Assembly: GCF_007993035.1 (NCBI RefSeq)
Contig: NZ_VOOS01000001.1
Location: 372,001 to 436,000 of the forward strand
Direction of reading: 5' to 3'
Origin: Vicingus serpentipes
Lineage (GTDB): Bacteria > Bacteroidota > Bacteroidia > Flavobacteriales_E > Vicingaceae
DNA: 64,000 nucleotides
Shown: positions 1 through 9,808 of the stretch, one piece after another
How the letters are laid out: every line of letters starts with the position of its first letter
Numbering within the stretch: position 1 is the first letter of the stretch
Program-made: the position numbers and the translations under genes
The notes under the pieces: generated by a model
The model's database searches: none
Told to the model about the DNA's origin: nothing
Seen by the model: the letters and a program-made list of their open reading frames with translations, nothing else

Positions 1-36
1 TGGGTGTACTCCTATTGCTAAAATATCAATCTTCAT
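1..36 (-). CDS. bshB1: Bacillithiol biosynthesis deacetylase BshB1, N-terminal fragment
   Basis: Only the first 12 codons are inside the window, read leftwards from the ATG at 34-36: MKIDILAIGVHP. This is the typical opening of BshB1/LmbE-like PIG-L deacetylases, in which the next residues would be the zinc-binding HPDD motif (the HP is already visible). BshB1 removes the acetyl group from GlcNAc-malate during bacillithiol synthesis in the cytoplasm; this is family knowledge. The call rests on 12 residues, so another LmbE-family deacetylase is possible. It is divergent from the gene starting at 117. Confidence 0.6.
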   Translation of the reverse strand, partial: MKIDILAIGVHP

Positions 37-88
37 AATACCTGATTTAATTCATAAAATTATTAATATTTATCGGGTTAATCTTGCT

Positions 89-96
89 TATATTTG
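89..96 (+). promoter_or_regulatory. Putative -7 element (TAnnTTTG) for the beta-CASP gene
   Basis: TATATTTG lies 20 bases before the ATG at 117 and fits the Bacteroidota -7 consensus TAnnTTTG. I see no TTG at the expected -33 distance, so this is a half-match only. Confidence 0.35.
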
Positions 97-116
97 AGTA
101 AAGTAAATATCGTAGT

Positions 117-1520
117 ATGAGAATAGAATTTAAGGGGGCAGCAAGAACTGTAACAGGAAGTAAACATTTAATTACCTTATTCAATGGTAAAAAGATTTTG
201 TTAGACTGCGGGTTGTTTCAAGGTAGAGCTGCTGTTGAAATGAATGACAATAAAAATTTAGGTTTTGATGCAAGTGCTGTTGATTACTGTATTTTATCTC
301 ATGCTCATATCGACCATTCAGGAGCAATCCCTTATTTGGTAAAAAAAGGATTTAAAGGTAAAATTTATTGTACTGATGCTACACGAGATTTGTGTGAAAT
401 TATGTTGGTAGACAGTGCTCACATTCAAGAGTCTGATGTAAGGTACACGAATAGAAGAAGAGAACAAAAAGGACTTGAACCAATTGACCCTTTATACACA
501 ATAAAGGATGCTAAAACAGCATTATTACAATTTGAAAGTGTAAAATTTGAAGAATGGTTTAAAATTGACGAAGAGGTTGACTTATGCTTTACAGTGGTAG
601 GACATATTCTTGGTGCTGGAGCAATTAATTTAAAGATTAAAGAAAATGGCAAAACACATAAGCTTTGTTATACAGGTGATATAGGTCGTCAAAACCATAA
701 AATAATTAAAAACCCAAAGCCTTTCCCTCAAGCAGATTACATCATTACCGAATGTACTTATGGTGATCGATTACATGCCGATCTTTCTCATTCTGAAGGA
801 AGATTAATGGAAGTAGTACACGAAACTTGCGTAGTTAAAAAAGGTAAATTAATTATACCTGCCTTTAGCTTAGGTAGAACTCAAGAAATAGTTCATGCGC
901 TAGATAGATTGGAAACCAACGGACGTTTACCAAATATTAAAGTTTTTGTTGATAGTCCATTATCTACAAATGCAACCGAAATAATGCGAAATCATCCTGA
1001 GTGCTACAACAAAAAAGTATTGGATTATATGAAAGTAGATTCTGATCCTTTTGGTTTTAACCGATTGAAGTACATTAGAGATGTAGAAGAATCGAAAATG
1101 TTGAATGAATTAAAAGAACCTTGTATAATTATCTCAGCATCGGGTATGATGGAGGCTGGAAGAATTTTACATCATTTAAAAAATAATATTAATGATAAAA
1201 AGAATACCATTTTAGTTGTAGGATATTGTGCTCCTTCTACATTAGGAAATAAAATTGCCCGTGGCGATAAAGAAGTAAAAATTTATGGGATAGATTATGA
1301 AGTAAAAGCTGATGTAATGACTATGGATGAATATAGTGCTCATGGTGATTATGAAGAAATGATTACATATTTAAGTTGTCAAGACCCTATGAAAATAAAA
1401 GAAATGTATCTGGTTCACGGTGAATATGACGTTCAATTAAATTATCGCGAAAAATTAGAAGCTGCTGGCTTTAGAAACATTCGTATTCCTGATTTAAACT
1501 CTGAATATTTAATTGATTAA
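117..1520 (+). CDS. MBL-fold metallo-hydrolase with beta-CASP domain (RNase J/YSH1-like)
   Basis: The 467-residue protein opens with a metallo-beta-lactamase fold. The zinc motif HAHIDH is at residues 62-67, followed by GHILGAGAINL and the aspartate in YTGDIGR. The central beta-CASP insert and the SASGMMEAGRILHHL segment then lead to the C-terminal HG(E)YD/SAHGDY histidine motifs. The family includes RNA endo/exonucleases related to CPSF-73 (YSH1), so a role in RNA processing or decay in the cytoplasm is the family expectation; the substrate cannot be told from sequence. Length is normal for the single-chain bacterial version. The 3' end overlaps the convergent prmC by 12 bases. Confidence 0.88.
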   Translation: MRIEFKGAARTVTGSKHLITLFNGKKILLDCGLFQGRAAVEMNDNKNLGFDASAVDYCILSHAHIDHSGAIPYLVKKGFKGKIYCTDATRDLCEIMLVDSAHIQESDVRYTNRRREQKGLEPIDPLYTIKDAKTALLQFESVKFEEWFKIDEEVDLCFTVVGHILGAGAINLKIKENGKTHKLCYTGDIGRQNHKIIKNPKPFPQADYIITECTYGDRLHADLSHSEGRLMEVVHETCVVKKGKLIIPAFSLGRTQEIVHALDRLETNGRLPNIKVFVDSPLSTNATEIMRNHPECYNKKVLDYMKVDSDPFGFNRLKYIRDVEESKMLNELKEPCIIISASGMMEAGRILHHLKNNINDKKNTILVVGYCAPSTLGNKIARGDKEVKIYGIDYEVKADVMTMDEYSAHGDYEEMITYLSCQDPMKIKEMYLVHGEYDVQLNYREKLEAAGFRNIRIPDLNSEYLID

Positions 1521-2375
1521 TTGAGCAGAAACGATACGGTTTTTACCATTAATATCTTTTATCAATCTTGCATCAGAAAAACCTTTACTTTCTATTAAAT
1601 CTAGAGTTTCATTTCCATAATTTTCATGGATTTCGAAATACAATTTTCCGTTATTTTTCAAATTTATTTTTGCAAAATCAGCAATAGCATCATAAAACAA
1701 TAAAGGTTCATGATTAGCCACAAACAATGCTAAATGAGGTTCAAAATCTAAAACATTATTAGCCATTTCTGTTTTATCACTCCCTGGAATGTAGGGTGGA
1801 TTACTCACAATTACATCAAACTGTTGTTGAAATATTGAGTTTCTATTTTTTAAGATATCATATTCCAAAAAAGTAACTTCAACTTCGTTTAGTTGTGCAT
1901 TTTGAGTCGCAACTTTTAAAGCTTCTTTACTTACATCTACTGCAAAAACTTGGTAATTATTGTTTTGTTTTTTTAAAGTAATCGGAATGCATCCCGAACC
2001 AGTTCCAATATCTAAAATATCAACTACTTGATTGCTTTCTTTTAAAATGATATCAACCAACTCTTCAGTTTCAGGTCTTGGAATTAAAGTGCTTTCGTTA
2101 ACTTTAATTGGCAGTCCAAAAAACTCCCATTCTCCAAAAATGTAAGCAAGTGGTTTACCATTTTTTAGGTCTTTAACACAATAAATTATTTTTAAAAGTT
2201 CCGATTCAGAAAAACGCTTATCAGGTGTTAGAATAAAATCTTTCTTTTCAAAATTAAAATAGTGCGCTACAGTTATGTAAAACATGCTTTCTAACTCACT
2301 TTGCTCATAAAAAGAATTCAACTCATTTATAAAATAAGTTTTAATTGCTCTAATTGAATTTTCAGGCATTTTCAT
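1509..2375 (-). CDS. prmC: Peptide chain release factor N5-glutamine methyltransferase
   Basis: The 288-residue protein has the HemK/PrmC layout. An N-terminal helical release-factor-binding domain (about 1-90) is followed by the RPETEELVD segment, the SAM-binding motif DIGTGSGCIPI (about 122-131) and the catalytic NPPY at 192-195. The enzyme methylates the glutamine of the GGQ loop in RF1 and RF2, which raises termination efficiency. It is transcribed leftwards and its 3' end overlaps the beta-CASP gene tail to tail. Start is ATG with a second in-frame ATG two codons later (MKMPENS); either would serve. Confidence 0.93.
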   Translation of the reverse strand: MKMPENSIRAIKTYFINELNSFYEQSELESMFYITVAHYFNFEKKDFILTPDKRFSESELLKIIYCVKDLKNGKPLAYIFGEWEFFGLPIKVNESTLIPRPETEELVDIILKESNQVVDILDIGTGSGCIPITLKKQNNNYQVFAVDVSKEALKVATQNAQLNEVEVTFLEYDILKNRNSIFQQQFDVIVSNPPYIPGSDKTEMANNVLDFEPHLALFVANHEPLLFYDAIADFAKINLKNNGKLYFEIHENYGNETLDLIESKGFSDARLIKDINGKNRIVSAQLIN

Positions 2376-2436
2376 GGAGTAAAATTATAGATAAAAGCTG
2401 TTATTAACTTGTAGAAAACTTAATTCGGCTTATTTT

Positions 2437-2464
2437 TTGTAATTCAACATTATTACTATCTTAG
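2437..2464 (+). promoter_or_regulatory. Putative promoter for the TPR gene (TTG-N17-TATCTTAG)
   Basis: TTG at 2437-2439 and TATCTTAG at 2457-2464 are 17 bases apart, ending 19 bases before the ATG at 2484. The -7 differs at one position from TAnnTTTG and the spacer is two bases short of 19. Confidence 0.35.
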
Positions 2465-2483
2465 TTGATGAAAAATAAATCTT

Positions 2484-3542
2484 ATGAAAAAAATAAAAAT
2501 TTCATTTTTTGTAACGCTTTTTTGCCTTACAATATTTACTCAAGCCCAGGATGTGTCTGTTGGCGATGAAAATGCATTAAACATTGCAAAAGCTGAAGAG
2601 CTATACAATAATGGTATTACAAAATTTAATGCTAAAGACTTAAATGGAGCAATTGCTGACTTTGATTCAGCTCTGGTTTTAGTTCCTTCTTTCGAAAAAG
2701 CATTATTTAATAGAGGTTCTGTTAAATATCAATTAAAAGATTATGCAAGTGCAATTGTTGATTTTAATACGGTAGTTCAACTGAATCCAGATTCAAACAA
2801 CGCGCATTTTTTATTGGCTCGTTCACATTACGAGAGAAATGAAAAAGACTTGGCAATGGACAATTTCACAAAGGCAATAACAATAGATCCTGCTCATGCT
2901 GACGCTTATTATTACAGAGGTGGTATGCTTTTTATGGATGAAAAATATGAAGAAGCATTAAAAGATTATGACAATGCAGTTAAAAACAAACCAAACTATG
3001 CTTACGCCTTAAATGATAGAGGCAGTGTAAAAAGAATGTTAAATGATATTCCTGGTGCAATTGCTGATTACAAAAAAGCAGTAGCTGCCGATTCAAAACT
3101 TTATTTTTCTTACAACAATTTAGGTAGCGCTTTACGAATTAATAAAAATTATGATGAAGCAATTGCTAATTACTCTAAAGCAATTGAGTTAAAAAACGAT
3201 TATTACATCGCATACAATAATAGAGGTTATGCTAAACACGAGAAAGGTGATTTTAAAGGTGCAATTGCTGATTTTTCTGACGCTATTCGTTTAAAAGCAA
3301 GTTACCCACAAGCATTTAATAATAGAGCTGCTTCAAAATTGAAATTAGAAGATTATGAAGGCGCAGTAGATGATTGTAATAAAGCATTAATACTTCAAGA
3401 AGATTTTGCTCCCGCATACCTAAACAGAGGTATTGCTGAAGAAATGTTAAGAAAAGAAGATCAAGCTTGTGAAGATTGGCAAAAAGCTGCTTCTTTAGGT
3501 TTAAAAAATGGCAAGTTATTTTCTCAACAAAGCTGTAATTAA
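2484..3542 (+). CDS. Secreted tetratricopeptide-repeat protein
   Basis: A 352-residue protein with a Sec signal peptide (MKKIKISFFVTLFCLTIFTQAQ) and then an almost continuous run of about eight TPR units from residue 30 to the end. The repeats contain recognisable A-Y-N-NRG-x-A and GAIADFDKAI pieces. TPR arrays are protein-binding scaffolds; the signal peptide puts this one in the periplasm or outside. No enzymatic domain is seen and the partner is unknown. It is 114 bases upstream of a PorE-like envelope gene on the same strand, so an envelope role is likely but not shown. Confidence 0.85.
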   Translation: MKKIKISFFVTLFCLTIFTQAQDVSVGDENALNIAKAEELYNNGITKFNAKDLNGAIADFDSALVLVPSFEKALFNRGSVKYQLKDYASAIVDFNTVVQLNPDSNNAHFLLARSHYERNEKDLAMDNFTKAITIDPAHADAYYYRGGMLFMDEKYEEALKDYDNAVKNKPNYAYALNDRGSVKRMLNDIPGAIADYKKAVAADSKLYFSYNNLGSALRINKNYDEAIANYSKAIELKNDYYIAYNNRGYAKHEKGDFKGAIADFSDAIRLKASYPQAFNNRAASKLKLEDYEGAVDDCNKALILQEDFAPAYLNRGIAEEMLRKEDQACEDWQKAASLGLKNGKLFSQQSCN

Positions 3543-3656
3543 TTCTCAATATCGACTAAAAATTTTCTCATGAAACGAGCAAGCATAAAGTTTCTAACAA
3601 AAAAAAGAATGACTAAAAGCGAGTTCCATGTTTCCTCAAAAAAATATAATAACCAC

Positions 3657-5789
3657 ATGAAAAAATATATAATATTTACCCTAGCACTATTTATTTACTC
3701 TTTAACTTTTGCTCAAGATGTTCCTTTTGACAAAGGTTTGTTCAAAGAAAAAAAGGATGAGTTTAAAATAGCGAAACAACAATTAGAATTGGGTTATGAA
3801 TCATATGAATTAATGCCTGAATCTTACATTCATTTTAATCATGATGATTTTAGAATGAGAAAGATGTATCATGCAGAAGCTCTTTCTCCAATGTATGATG
3901 CTTACAAATTCAACCCAAATAATGCCCAATTAAATTATCGTATTGGTAGAGCTTATTTGGCTTCTTCTGTTTTTAAAGAAGAATGTATTCCTCACTTTCA
4001 AAAAGCAATTAAATTAAATCCAAACGTAGCGGCTGATGTTCATTTTTATTTAGGTCAAGGATATCAATTAACTATGGAGTTTGACAAAGCCATTGCAGAA
4101 TACAAAATACACCGTTCAATACTATCTGGTAAGGATCCTTTAGAAGTTGAAGAAACTGAAAAAAGAATAAAAGAGTGTGAAGTTGGAAAAAAATTAGTCG
4201 CTAAACCTGAAAGAGTATTCATTGATAATTTTGGAAAAGTTATTAACTCTAAATATCCAGAATATGGGGCTATTATCTCTGCTGATGAGTCTGTAATGAT
4301 GTTTACATCAAGAAGAAATACCTCAACAGGTGCTGATAAACAACCTGATGGCACCCCATATTATGAAGATATATACATTACAAGTAAAGTGGATGGTAAA
4401 TGGGTTTCTCCAGCTAATATGGGAACCAATGTAAATACAGATGAGCATGATGCAACTTCAGCTGTTTCTCCTGATGCTCAAAGTATGATTATTTATAAAG
4501 GTAACAAAGGAAATGGAGATTTATTTGAATGTAAATTAGTTGGCTCTACTTGGTCAAAACCACAAGCATTAAATAAAAATATCAATACTAAATATCACGA
4601 ATCATCTTGTAGTTATTCAAATGATGGCAAAACATTATACTTTGTTTCAAATAAACCTGGAGGTTTTGGAGAGCATGATATGTATGTTACAACTTGGGAT
4701 GAAGAAGCTCAAGATTGGGGTGAAGCAAAAAATTTGGGACCAACTGTAAATACAAAATACAATGAAGAAAGTGTTTTTATCCATCCTGATGGTAAAACGC
4801 TATACTTCAGCTCTCAAGCTTTTGAAACAATGGGAGGTTATGATATTTTTAAATCGACTTTACAAGACGATGGTTCTTGGAGCACTCCAGAAAATTTAGG
4901 TTACCCTATTAATAGTGTTGATGATGATGTTTTCTTCGTAATTAATGGTTCTGGAAGAAGAGGATATTATTCATCATTTAAAGCTGACGGTCATGGAGAG
5001 AAAGATATCTATCAAATTACATTCTTAGGACCAGAAAAACCTGCTCAATTAAGTGGTGAAGATAACCTATTAGCAAACATTGCCGAACCAGTAAGAGAAA
5101 AAGTAATTGAGAAGCAAGTTGATGCCGCAACAAAAAGAATTACCATTTTAAAAGGTGTTGTTCGTGATGCAAAAAGCTTAAAACCATTATTATCTAGCTT
5201 AGAGTTGATTGATGTTGAAGAGAACAAAACTTTGGCAAAATTTGAATCGAATGAAACAACTGGTAAATACTTAGTTTCACTTCCTTCTGGTAAAAACTAT
5301 GGTTTAATTGTAAGAGCTGATGGTTATTTATTCCACTCTGAAAATTTTAATATTCCAGAAACTGCTGCTTACCAAGAAGTTGAGAAAAACATTGACTTAC
5401 AAAAAGTAGAAGTTGGAAGCACAATTGTATTAAAAAATATCTTTTACGATTACAACAAAGCAACTTTACGTGATGCCTCTAAAAATGAATTGGATCGTTT
5501 AACAAAATTGTTAAAAGAAAATCCAACTATTAAAATTGAGCTTTCTGCACATACTGATTCAAGAGGTGGTGATAAATACAATCAAGACTTATCGCAACGA
5601 CGAGCACAATCTTGTGTTGATTATTTAATTAAAAATGGAATTGGAACGGATAGATTAGTTTCTAAAGGATATGGTGAAGAAAAACTGTTAATTAGTGATG
5701 CTGAAATAGCTAAATTAAAATTTGATGATGAGAAAGAAGATGCTCACCAACAAAATAGAAGAACAGAATTTAAAATATTAAGTAAATAA
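3657..5789 (+). CDS. PorE-like envelope protein: TPR, PD40 propeller, CRD, OmpA domain
   Basis: I start at the ATG at 3657 because it gives a clean signal peptide (MKKYIIFTLALFIYSLTFAQ); an in-frame ATG at 3570 would add 29 charged residues before it. In the 710-residue product the order is TPR-like helices (about 30-170), PD40/WD40-like blades with repeated TSRR, SPD, G-x-D-(I/M)-Y motifs (about 190-460), a carboxypeptidase-regulatory-like beta domain (about 500-590), and a C-terminal OmpA peptidoglycan-binding domain (NIFYDYNKATL, SAHTDSRG, LSQRRAQSCVDYL, NRRTEF). This is the domain order of PorE, a type IX secretion component anchored to peptidoglycan. The window holds three related genes at 57226-63531, so which one is the true PorE is open. 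Confidence 0.85.
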   Translation: MKKYIIFTLALFIYSLTFAQDVPFDKGLFKEKKDEFKIAKQQLELGYESYELMPESYIHFNHDDFRMRKMYHAEALSPMYDAYKFNPNNAQLNYRIGRAYLASSVFKEECIPHFQKAIKLNPNVAADVHFYLGQGYQLTMEFDKAIAEYKIHRSILSGKDPLEVEETEKRIKECEVGKKLVAKPERVFIDNFGKVINSKYPEYGAIISADESVMMFTSRRNTSTGADKQPDGTPYYEDIYITSKVDGKWVSPANMGTNVNTDEHDATSAVSPDAQSMIIYKGNKGNGDLFECKLVGSTWSKPQALNKNINTKYHESSCSYSNDGKTLYFVSNKPGGFGEHDMYVTTWDEEAQDWGEAKNLGPTVNTKYNEESVFIHPDGKTLYFSSQAFETMGGYDIFKSTLQDDGSWSTPENLGYPINSVDDDVFFVINGSGRRGYYSSFKADGHGEKDIYQITFLGPEKPAQLSGEDNLLANIAEPVREKVIEKQVDAATKRITILKGVVRDAKSLKPLLSSLELIDVEENKTLAKFESNETTGKYLVSLPSGKNYGLIVRADGYLFHSENFNIPETAAYQEVEKNIDLQKVEVGSTIVLKNIFYDYNKATLRDASKNELDRLTKLLKENPTIKIELSAHTDSRGGDKYNQDLSQRRAQSCVDYLIKNGIGTDRLVSKGYGEEKLLISDAEIAKLKFDDEKEDAHQQNRRTEFKILSK

Positions 5790-5821
5790 TTGTTGAAGTA
5801 ACGAGAAAACTTAGTAAAATT

Positions 5822-5850
5822 AAAAAAAGCCCTCAATAGAGGGTTTTTTA
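5822..5850 (+). terminator. Rho-independent terminator
   Basis: The stem CCCTC/GAGGG with a four-base loop is preceded by an A-run and followed by six T. It lies 33 bases after the stop of the PorE-like gene. Confidence 0.75.
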
Positions 5851-5867
5851 TTGAACTAAAAATCAAC

Positions 5868-6245
5868 ATGATTAAAAAAGATTATATCCAACGATACCTT
5901 GATGAACTCTCAAAAGTTTTAGCTGTTGTTTTAAAACTTAAACAAAATAATGAACCCAAAAAAGCGGATTTACAGATAGATGAGTTTGGTGAAAATTTTT
6001 TAAGCTTAAACTTAAATCAGCTTATTGAGAAATACAACGATTCAAGTATCGAAGAATTAATTAAAAATCACAATTTCGAAATCACTCACTTTAAGTTATT
6101 AGAAGAATTGCTTTATCATAAATATTTATTGAATTTAAATAATCAAAACTTGAAAAGAATTACCTTAGAGCTAATGAACTATCTAACTATAATAGATAAA
6201 GATTTTTCATTTAATAGAATTACTAGAATTAATCAATTGACATGA
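5868..6245 (+). CDS. Small conserved-looking protein of unknown function upstream of pfkA
   Basis: A 125-residue, mostly helical, charged and cytoplasmic protein without signal peptide or membrane segment. I do not recognise a domain. It is translationally linked to pfkA: the ATG of pfkA overlaps its TGA in ATGA at 6242-6245, which argues that it is a real gene and expressed together with phosphofructokinase. It starts right after the terminator of the previous gene, so the promoter should lie in the short gap at 5850-5867 or within the terminator region. Possible roles such as a regulator of the neighbouring enzyme are only context guesses. Confidence 0.7.
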   Translation: MIKKDYIQRYLDELSKVLAVVLKLKQNNEPKKADLQIDEFGENFLSLNLNQLIEKYNDSSIEELIKNHNFEITHFKLLEELLYHKYLLNLNNQNLKRITLELMNYLTIIDKDFSFNRITRINQLT

Positions 6246-7213
6246 AAAAAATAGGCGTATTTACATCTGGTGGCGATGCACCAGGAATGAATGCAGCGAT
6301 TAGAGCTGTGGTTAGAACATGTTTCTATAACAATATTGAACCTTATGGTATTTATGAAGGCTATAAAGGTTTAATAGCTGGTGAAATTTATCTGCTAACT
6401 TCCAAAGATGTAGGTAACGTTATTCAGAGAGGAGGGACTTTTCTAAAAAGTGCAAGATGTAAAGAATTTCATACCAAAAAAGGAAGACAACAAGCCTATG
6501 ATAATATAAAAAAACATGAATTAGATGGAATTGTTGCCATAGGTGGAGATGGAACTTTTACTGGCGCAAATATTTTTAACAGAGAATTTAATATTCCTTT
6601 TGTTGGTTTGCCTGGTACTATTGATAACGATTTGTTTGGAACAGATTATACCATTGGTTACGATACAGCTTTAAATACTGTTATTGAGGCTGTAGATAAA
6701 ATTAGAGACACAGCAAATTCCCACAACCGCTTATTTTTAGTTGAAGTTATGGGAAGAGATGCAGGTTTTATTGCTTTAAGAAGTGGTATTGCAGTAGGTG
6801 CCGAAGCAATTTTAATTCCTGAAACCCAAACTTACATTAACGAGCTAGTAGCTAAACTCGAAAGTGGTACTAAAAACCACAAAAATAGTATGATAGTTAT
6901 TGTTGCTGAAGGTGACGATGCTGGAGGTGCTTACGAGATAGCTGAACAAGTAAAGCAAAAATGTCCAAACTATGATGCTAGAGTAACTGTACTGGGGCAT
7001 ATACAACGAGGTGGAAGCCCATCTGCTTTAGATAGAGTTTTAGCAAGCCGTTTAGGAAATGCTGCCGTTGATGCTTTATTAGCTAACAAAACCAATTTAA
7101 TGATTGGAGTTGTAAACAATCAAATTTCATACACACCTTTTAGTAAAGCAATAAAACACCATCAAAAGTTAAATACCGATTTATTAGATTTGGCTGAAAT
7201 ACTATCTTATTAA
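6242..7213 (+). CDS. pfkA: ATP-dependent 6-phosphofructokinase
   Basis: The 323-residue enzyme phosphorylates fructose 6-phosphate to fructose 1,6-bisphosphate, the committed step of glycolysis. Visible motifs are TSGGDAPGMNAAIR at the N-terminus, GGDG at 101-104, PGTIDNDLFGTDYTIGYDT (about 124-142) with the catalytic TIDND, the MGRDAGFIAL loop, and GHIQRGGSPSALDR. Glycine in GGDG and in PGTIDND is the ATP-type signature; PPi-dependent enzymes carry Asp and Lys there. Length matches bacterial class A PFK. The start overlaps the stop of the upstream unknown gene. Confidence 0.95.
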   Translation: MKKIGVFTSGGDAPGMNAAIRAVVRTCFYNNIEPYGIYEGYKGLIAGEIYLLTSKDVGNVIQRGGTFLKSARCKEFHTKKGRQQAYDNIKKHELDGIVAIGGDGTFTGANIFNREFNIPFVGLPGTIDNDLFGTDYTIGYDTALNTVIEAVDKIRDTANSHNRLFLVEVMGRDAGFIALRSGIAVGAEAILIPETQTYINELVAKLESGTKNHKNSMIVIVAEGDDAGGAYEIAEQVKQKCPNYDARVTVLGHIQRGGSPSALDRVLASRLGNAAVDALLANKTNLMIGVVNNQISYTPFSKAIKHHQKLNTDLLDLAEILSY

Positions 7214-7253
7214 GATGATTATTGCCTTAAATTTTTAGCTTATTTTTACAAAA

Positions 7254-9743
7254 ATGAGTACCGAAACTAAATTTGTAGATGTTATTATTCCTCTATCTAT
7301 ACCCTATTTGTATACCTATAGGGTTCCTAGAGAGTTAACCAATGAAGTTATTGTTGGACAACGAGTTGTTGTACAATTTGGTAGAGGAAGAAAACTCTAT
7401 TCGGCACTTATAAAAAAAATACACAACCAACCACCCAAAGCTTATGAAGCAAAATACATCGACTCTATTTTAGATGATCAACCATTAGTAAACCAAAAAC
7501 AATTAAAACATTGGGATTGGATAGCCGATTATTACCTAAGCAACTTAGGCGAAGTTTACAGTGCTGCTTTACCTGGAGCTCTAAAATTAGCTAGTGAAAC
7601 TAAAATTGTTTTAAATGCTGATTTTGCAGGTGATTATCTTGAAGATTTAACCGATAAGGAATATCAAGTATACGAAGCTTTGAGTATTAGAAATGTATTA
7701 AGCTTAAGCGAAATAGCCGAATTACTTTTTATAAAATATACCCATAAAGTTGTAAAAGGACTTATTGATAAAAAAGTAGTCATTGTTGAGGAGGAATTAA
7801 AGCGAAAATTTAAACCAAAAGTTGTACAATATGTTCGGTTAACCGAAAACGCCAACAATGAAAAAAATCTTGAAAAACTATTTGAAGAATTAAGCAAAGC
7901 ACCTAAGCAATTAGAGTTGTTAATGAAGTTTATACAACTTAGCGAACGCTATCAAGAACAACCTAAAGAGGTTAACAAAATAGTGCTACAAAAGGCTGTT
8001 AATGCAACTTCATCTGTTATTACTCAATTGGTTAAAAAGAATATTTTTGAAGTTTACGATGTTGTTGCAAATCGATTAGATGATTACGGAAATGAAATAA
8101 TTGGTTTTAATCAACTAAACGAAGATCAAGAAAAAGCGACTGTCGAAATCAAAAATCACTTTAAAGAAAAAGATGTTGTTCTTTTACATGGAGTTACTGG
8201 CTCAGGTAAAACAGAAATCTATATCAAATTAATTCAAGAAGCTTTAGCCGAAGGAAACCAAGTTTTATATCTATTACCAGAAATCGCATTAACTACACAG
8301 TTAATTATTAGATTGCAAAAAGTATTTGGAGACGTAATTGGAGTTTACCATTCAAAATTTAACGAAAACGAACGTGTTGAAGTTTGGAATCAGGTATTAA
8401 ATTTCGAGCAAACAAAATCAAGTAAATACCAAGTTGTAATGGGAGCTCGTTCGGCTATGTTTTTACCATTTAGCAATTTAGGGTTGGTAATTGTTGATGA
8501 AGAACATGAGAACACTTTTAAACAATACGACCCTGCTCCAAGATACAATGCAAGAGATTCATCTATAGTTTTAGCAAACATTCATAAAGCAAAAATATTA
8601 ATGGGCTCTGCTACCCCATCAATAGAAAACTATTGGAATGCGCAACAAGGTAAATTTGGATTGGTAGAATTGAAAAAACGACATGGTGGAGTTCAAATGC
8701 CCGAAATTTTATGTGCAGATATAAAAGAAGCTACTCGAAAAAAGAAAATGAAATCTCACTTTTCTCCACTACTTATGGAGCAAATGGAAGAAGCCTTTAA
8801 GAATAAAGAACAAGTTATTTTATTTCAAAATAGAAGAGGCTATGCTCCTTTTATGATTTGTGAAGAATGTGGTCATGTACCTGAATGTAATAATTGTGAT
8901 GTTTCTTTAACCTATCATAAGTTTTCTAATCAATTACGTTGTCATTATTGCGGACAACATAAAAAAATGCCAAATGCTTGTGGAGCATGCGGAAGCACGA
9001 GAGTGACGTTAAAAGGATTTGGAACTGAACAAATTGAGGAAGAGTTAGCCATTTATTTTCCTAAAATAAAAGTAGCTCGAATGGATGCCGATTCTACTAG
9101 AAGTAAGAATGCTTATCACCAATTAATAACTGATTTTGAAGAAGGTAATATTGATGTATTAGTTGGAACACAAATGGTAACTAAAGGTTTAGATTTTAAC
9201 AACGTAACCTTGGTTGGGATATTAAATGCTGATACCATGCTAAACTTCCCTGATTTTAGAGCATTTGAACGTGCATACCAAATGATGAGTCAAGTTAGTG
9301 GACGTGCAGGTAGAAAAGTAAAAAGAGGAAAAGTAATTATACAGACTTACGACCCTTATCACAGAATTATTCGACAAGTAATTGAACATGATTACTTGGG
9401 GATGTATAACAATGAATTGATAGAACGTAAACAATTTAACTACCCTCCTTTTCATCGCTTAATTCACTTTAGTTTAAAGCATAGAGATAAAGATATGTTG
9501 AATGCTGGAGCATCTGAATTTACATATCAACTGCAACAAAAATTTGGTAGTCGTGTTTTAGGTCCTGAGTTCCCTGTTATTAGTCGTATTAAAAATTACT
9601 ACCACAAAAACGTGTTACTGAAAATAGAACGTGAAGGTTCTATTTCTTCTACACGAAAAATAATTACAGAAATCAAAAACAACTTCGAATCTTTTAGCGA
9701 ATATAAATCGGTAAAAATTACTATTGATGTTGATCCGATGTAA
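7254..9743 (+). CDS. priA: Primosomal protein N' (replication restart helicase PriA)
   Basis: The 829-residue protein carries the PriA order: an N-terminal 3'-DNA-binding domain (about 1-110), a winged-helix region, a helicase core with Walker A GVTGSGKTEIY, the Walker B box DEEH, GSATPS and the motif VGTQMVTKGLDFNNV, and an eight-cysteine zinc insert (CEEC, PEC, NNC, RCHYC, ACGAC) within the second helicase half. PriA loads the replicative helicase at stalled forks. It starts 41 bases after pfkA with a weak TTG/TATTTTTA promoter-like pair at 7222-7248. Confidence 0.96.
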   Translation: MSTETKFVDVIIPLSIPYLYTYRVPRELTNEVIVGQRVVVQFGRGRKLYSALIKKIHNQPPKAYEAKYIDSILDDQPLVNQKQLKHWDWIADYYLSNLGEVYSAALPGALKLASETKIVLNADFAGDYLEDLTDKEYQVYEALSIRNVLSLSEIAELLFIKYTHKVVKGLIDKKVVIVEEELKRKFKPKVVQYVRLTENANNEKNLEKLFEELSKAPKQLELLMKFIQLSERYQEQPKEVNKIVLQKAVNATSSVITQLVKKNIFEVYDVVANRLDDYGNEIIGFNQLNEDQEKATVEIKNHFKEKDVVLLHGVTGSGKTEIYIKLIQEALAEGNQVLYLLPEIALTTQLIIRLQKVFGDVIGVYHSKFNENERVEVWNQVLNFEQTKSSKYQVVMGARSAMFLPFSNLGLVIVDEEHENTFKQYDPAPRYNARDSSIVLANIHKAKILMGSATPSIENYWNAQQGKFGLVELKKRHGGVQMPEILCADIKEATRKKKMKSHFSPLLMEQMEEAFKNKEQVILFQNRRGYAPFMICEECGHVPECNNCDVSLTYHKFSNQLRCHYCGQHKKMPNACGACGSTRVTLKGFGTEQIEEELAIYFPKIKVARMDADSTRSKNAYHQLITDFEEGNIDVLVGTQMVTKGLDFNNVTLVGILNADTMLNFPDFRAFERAYQMMSQVSGRAGRKVKRGKVIIQTYDPYHRIIRQVIEHDYLGMYNNELIERKQFNYPPFHRLIHFSLKHRDKDMLNAGASEFTYQLQQKFGSRVLGPEFPVISRIKNYYHKNVLLKIEREGSISSTRKIITEIKNNFESFSEYKSVKITIDVDPM

Positions 9744-9808
9744 TGAAACTAAAATTGTTAAAGTTTAAGTATTTTAGCTTTCCATTCGAATTGATTGCAT
9801 TTATTAAA

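Noticed and set aside
3570-3656. N-terminal extension of the PorE-like protein
   Set aside because: It would place 29 charged residues before a typical signal peptide, so the ATG at 3657 is better.
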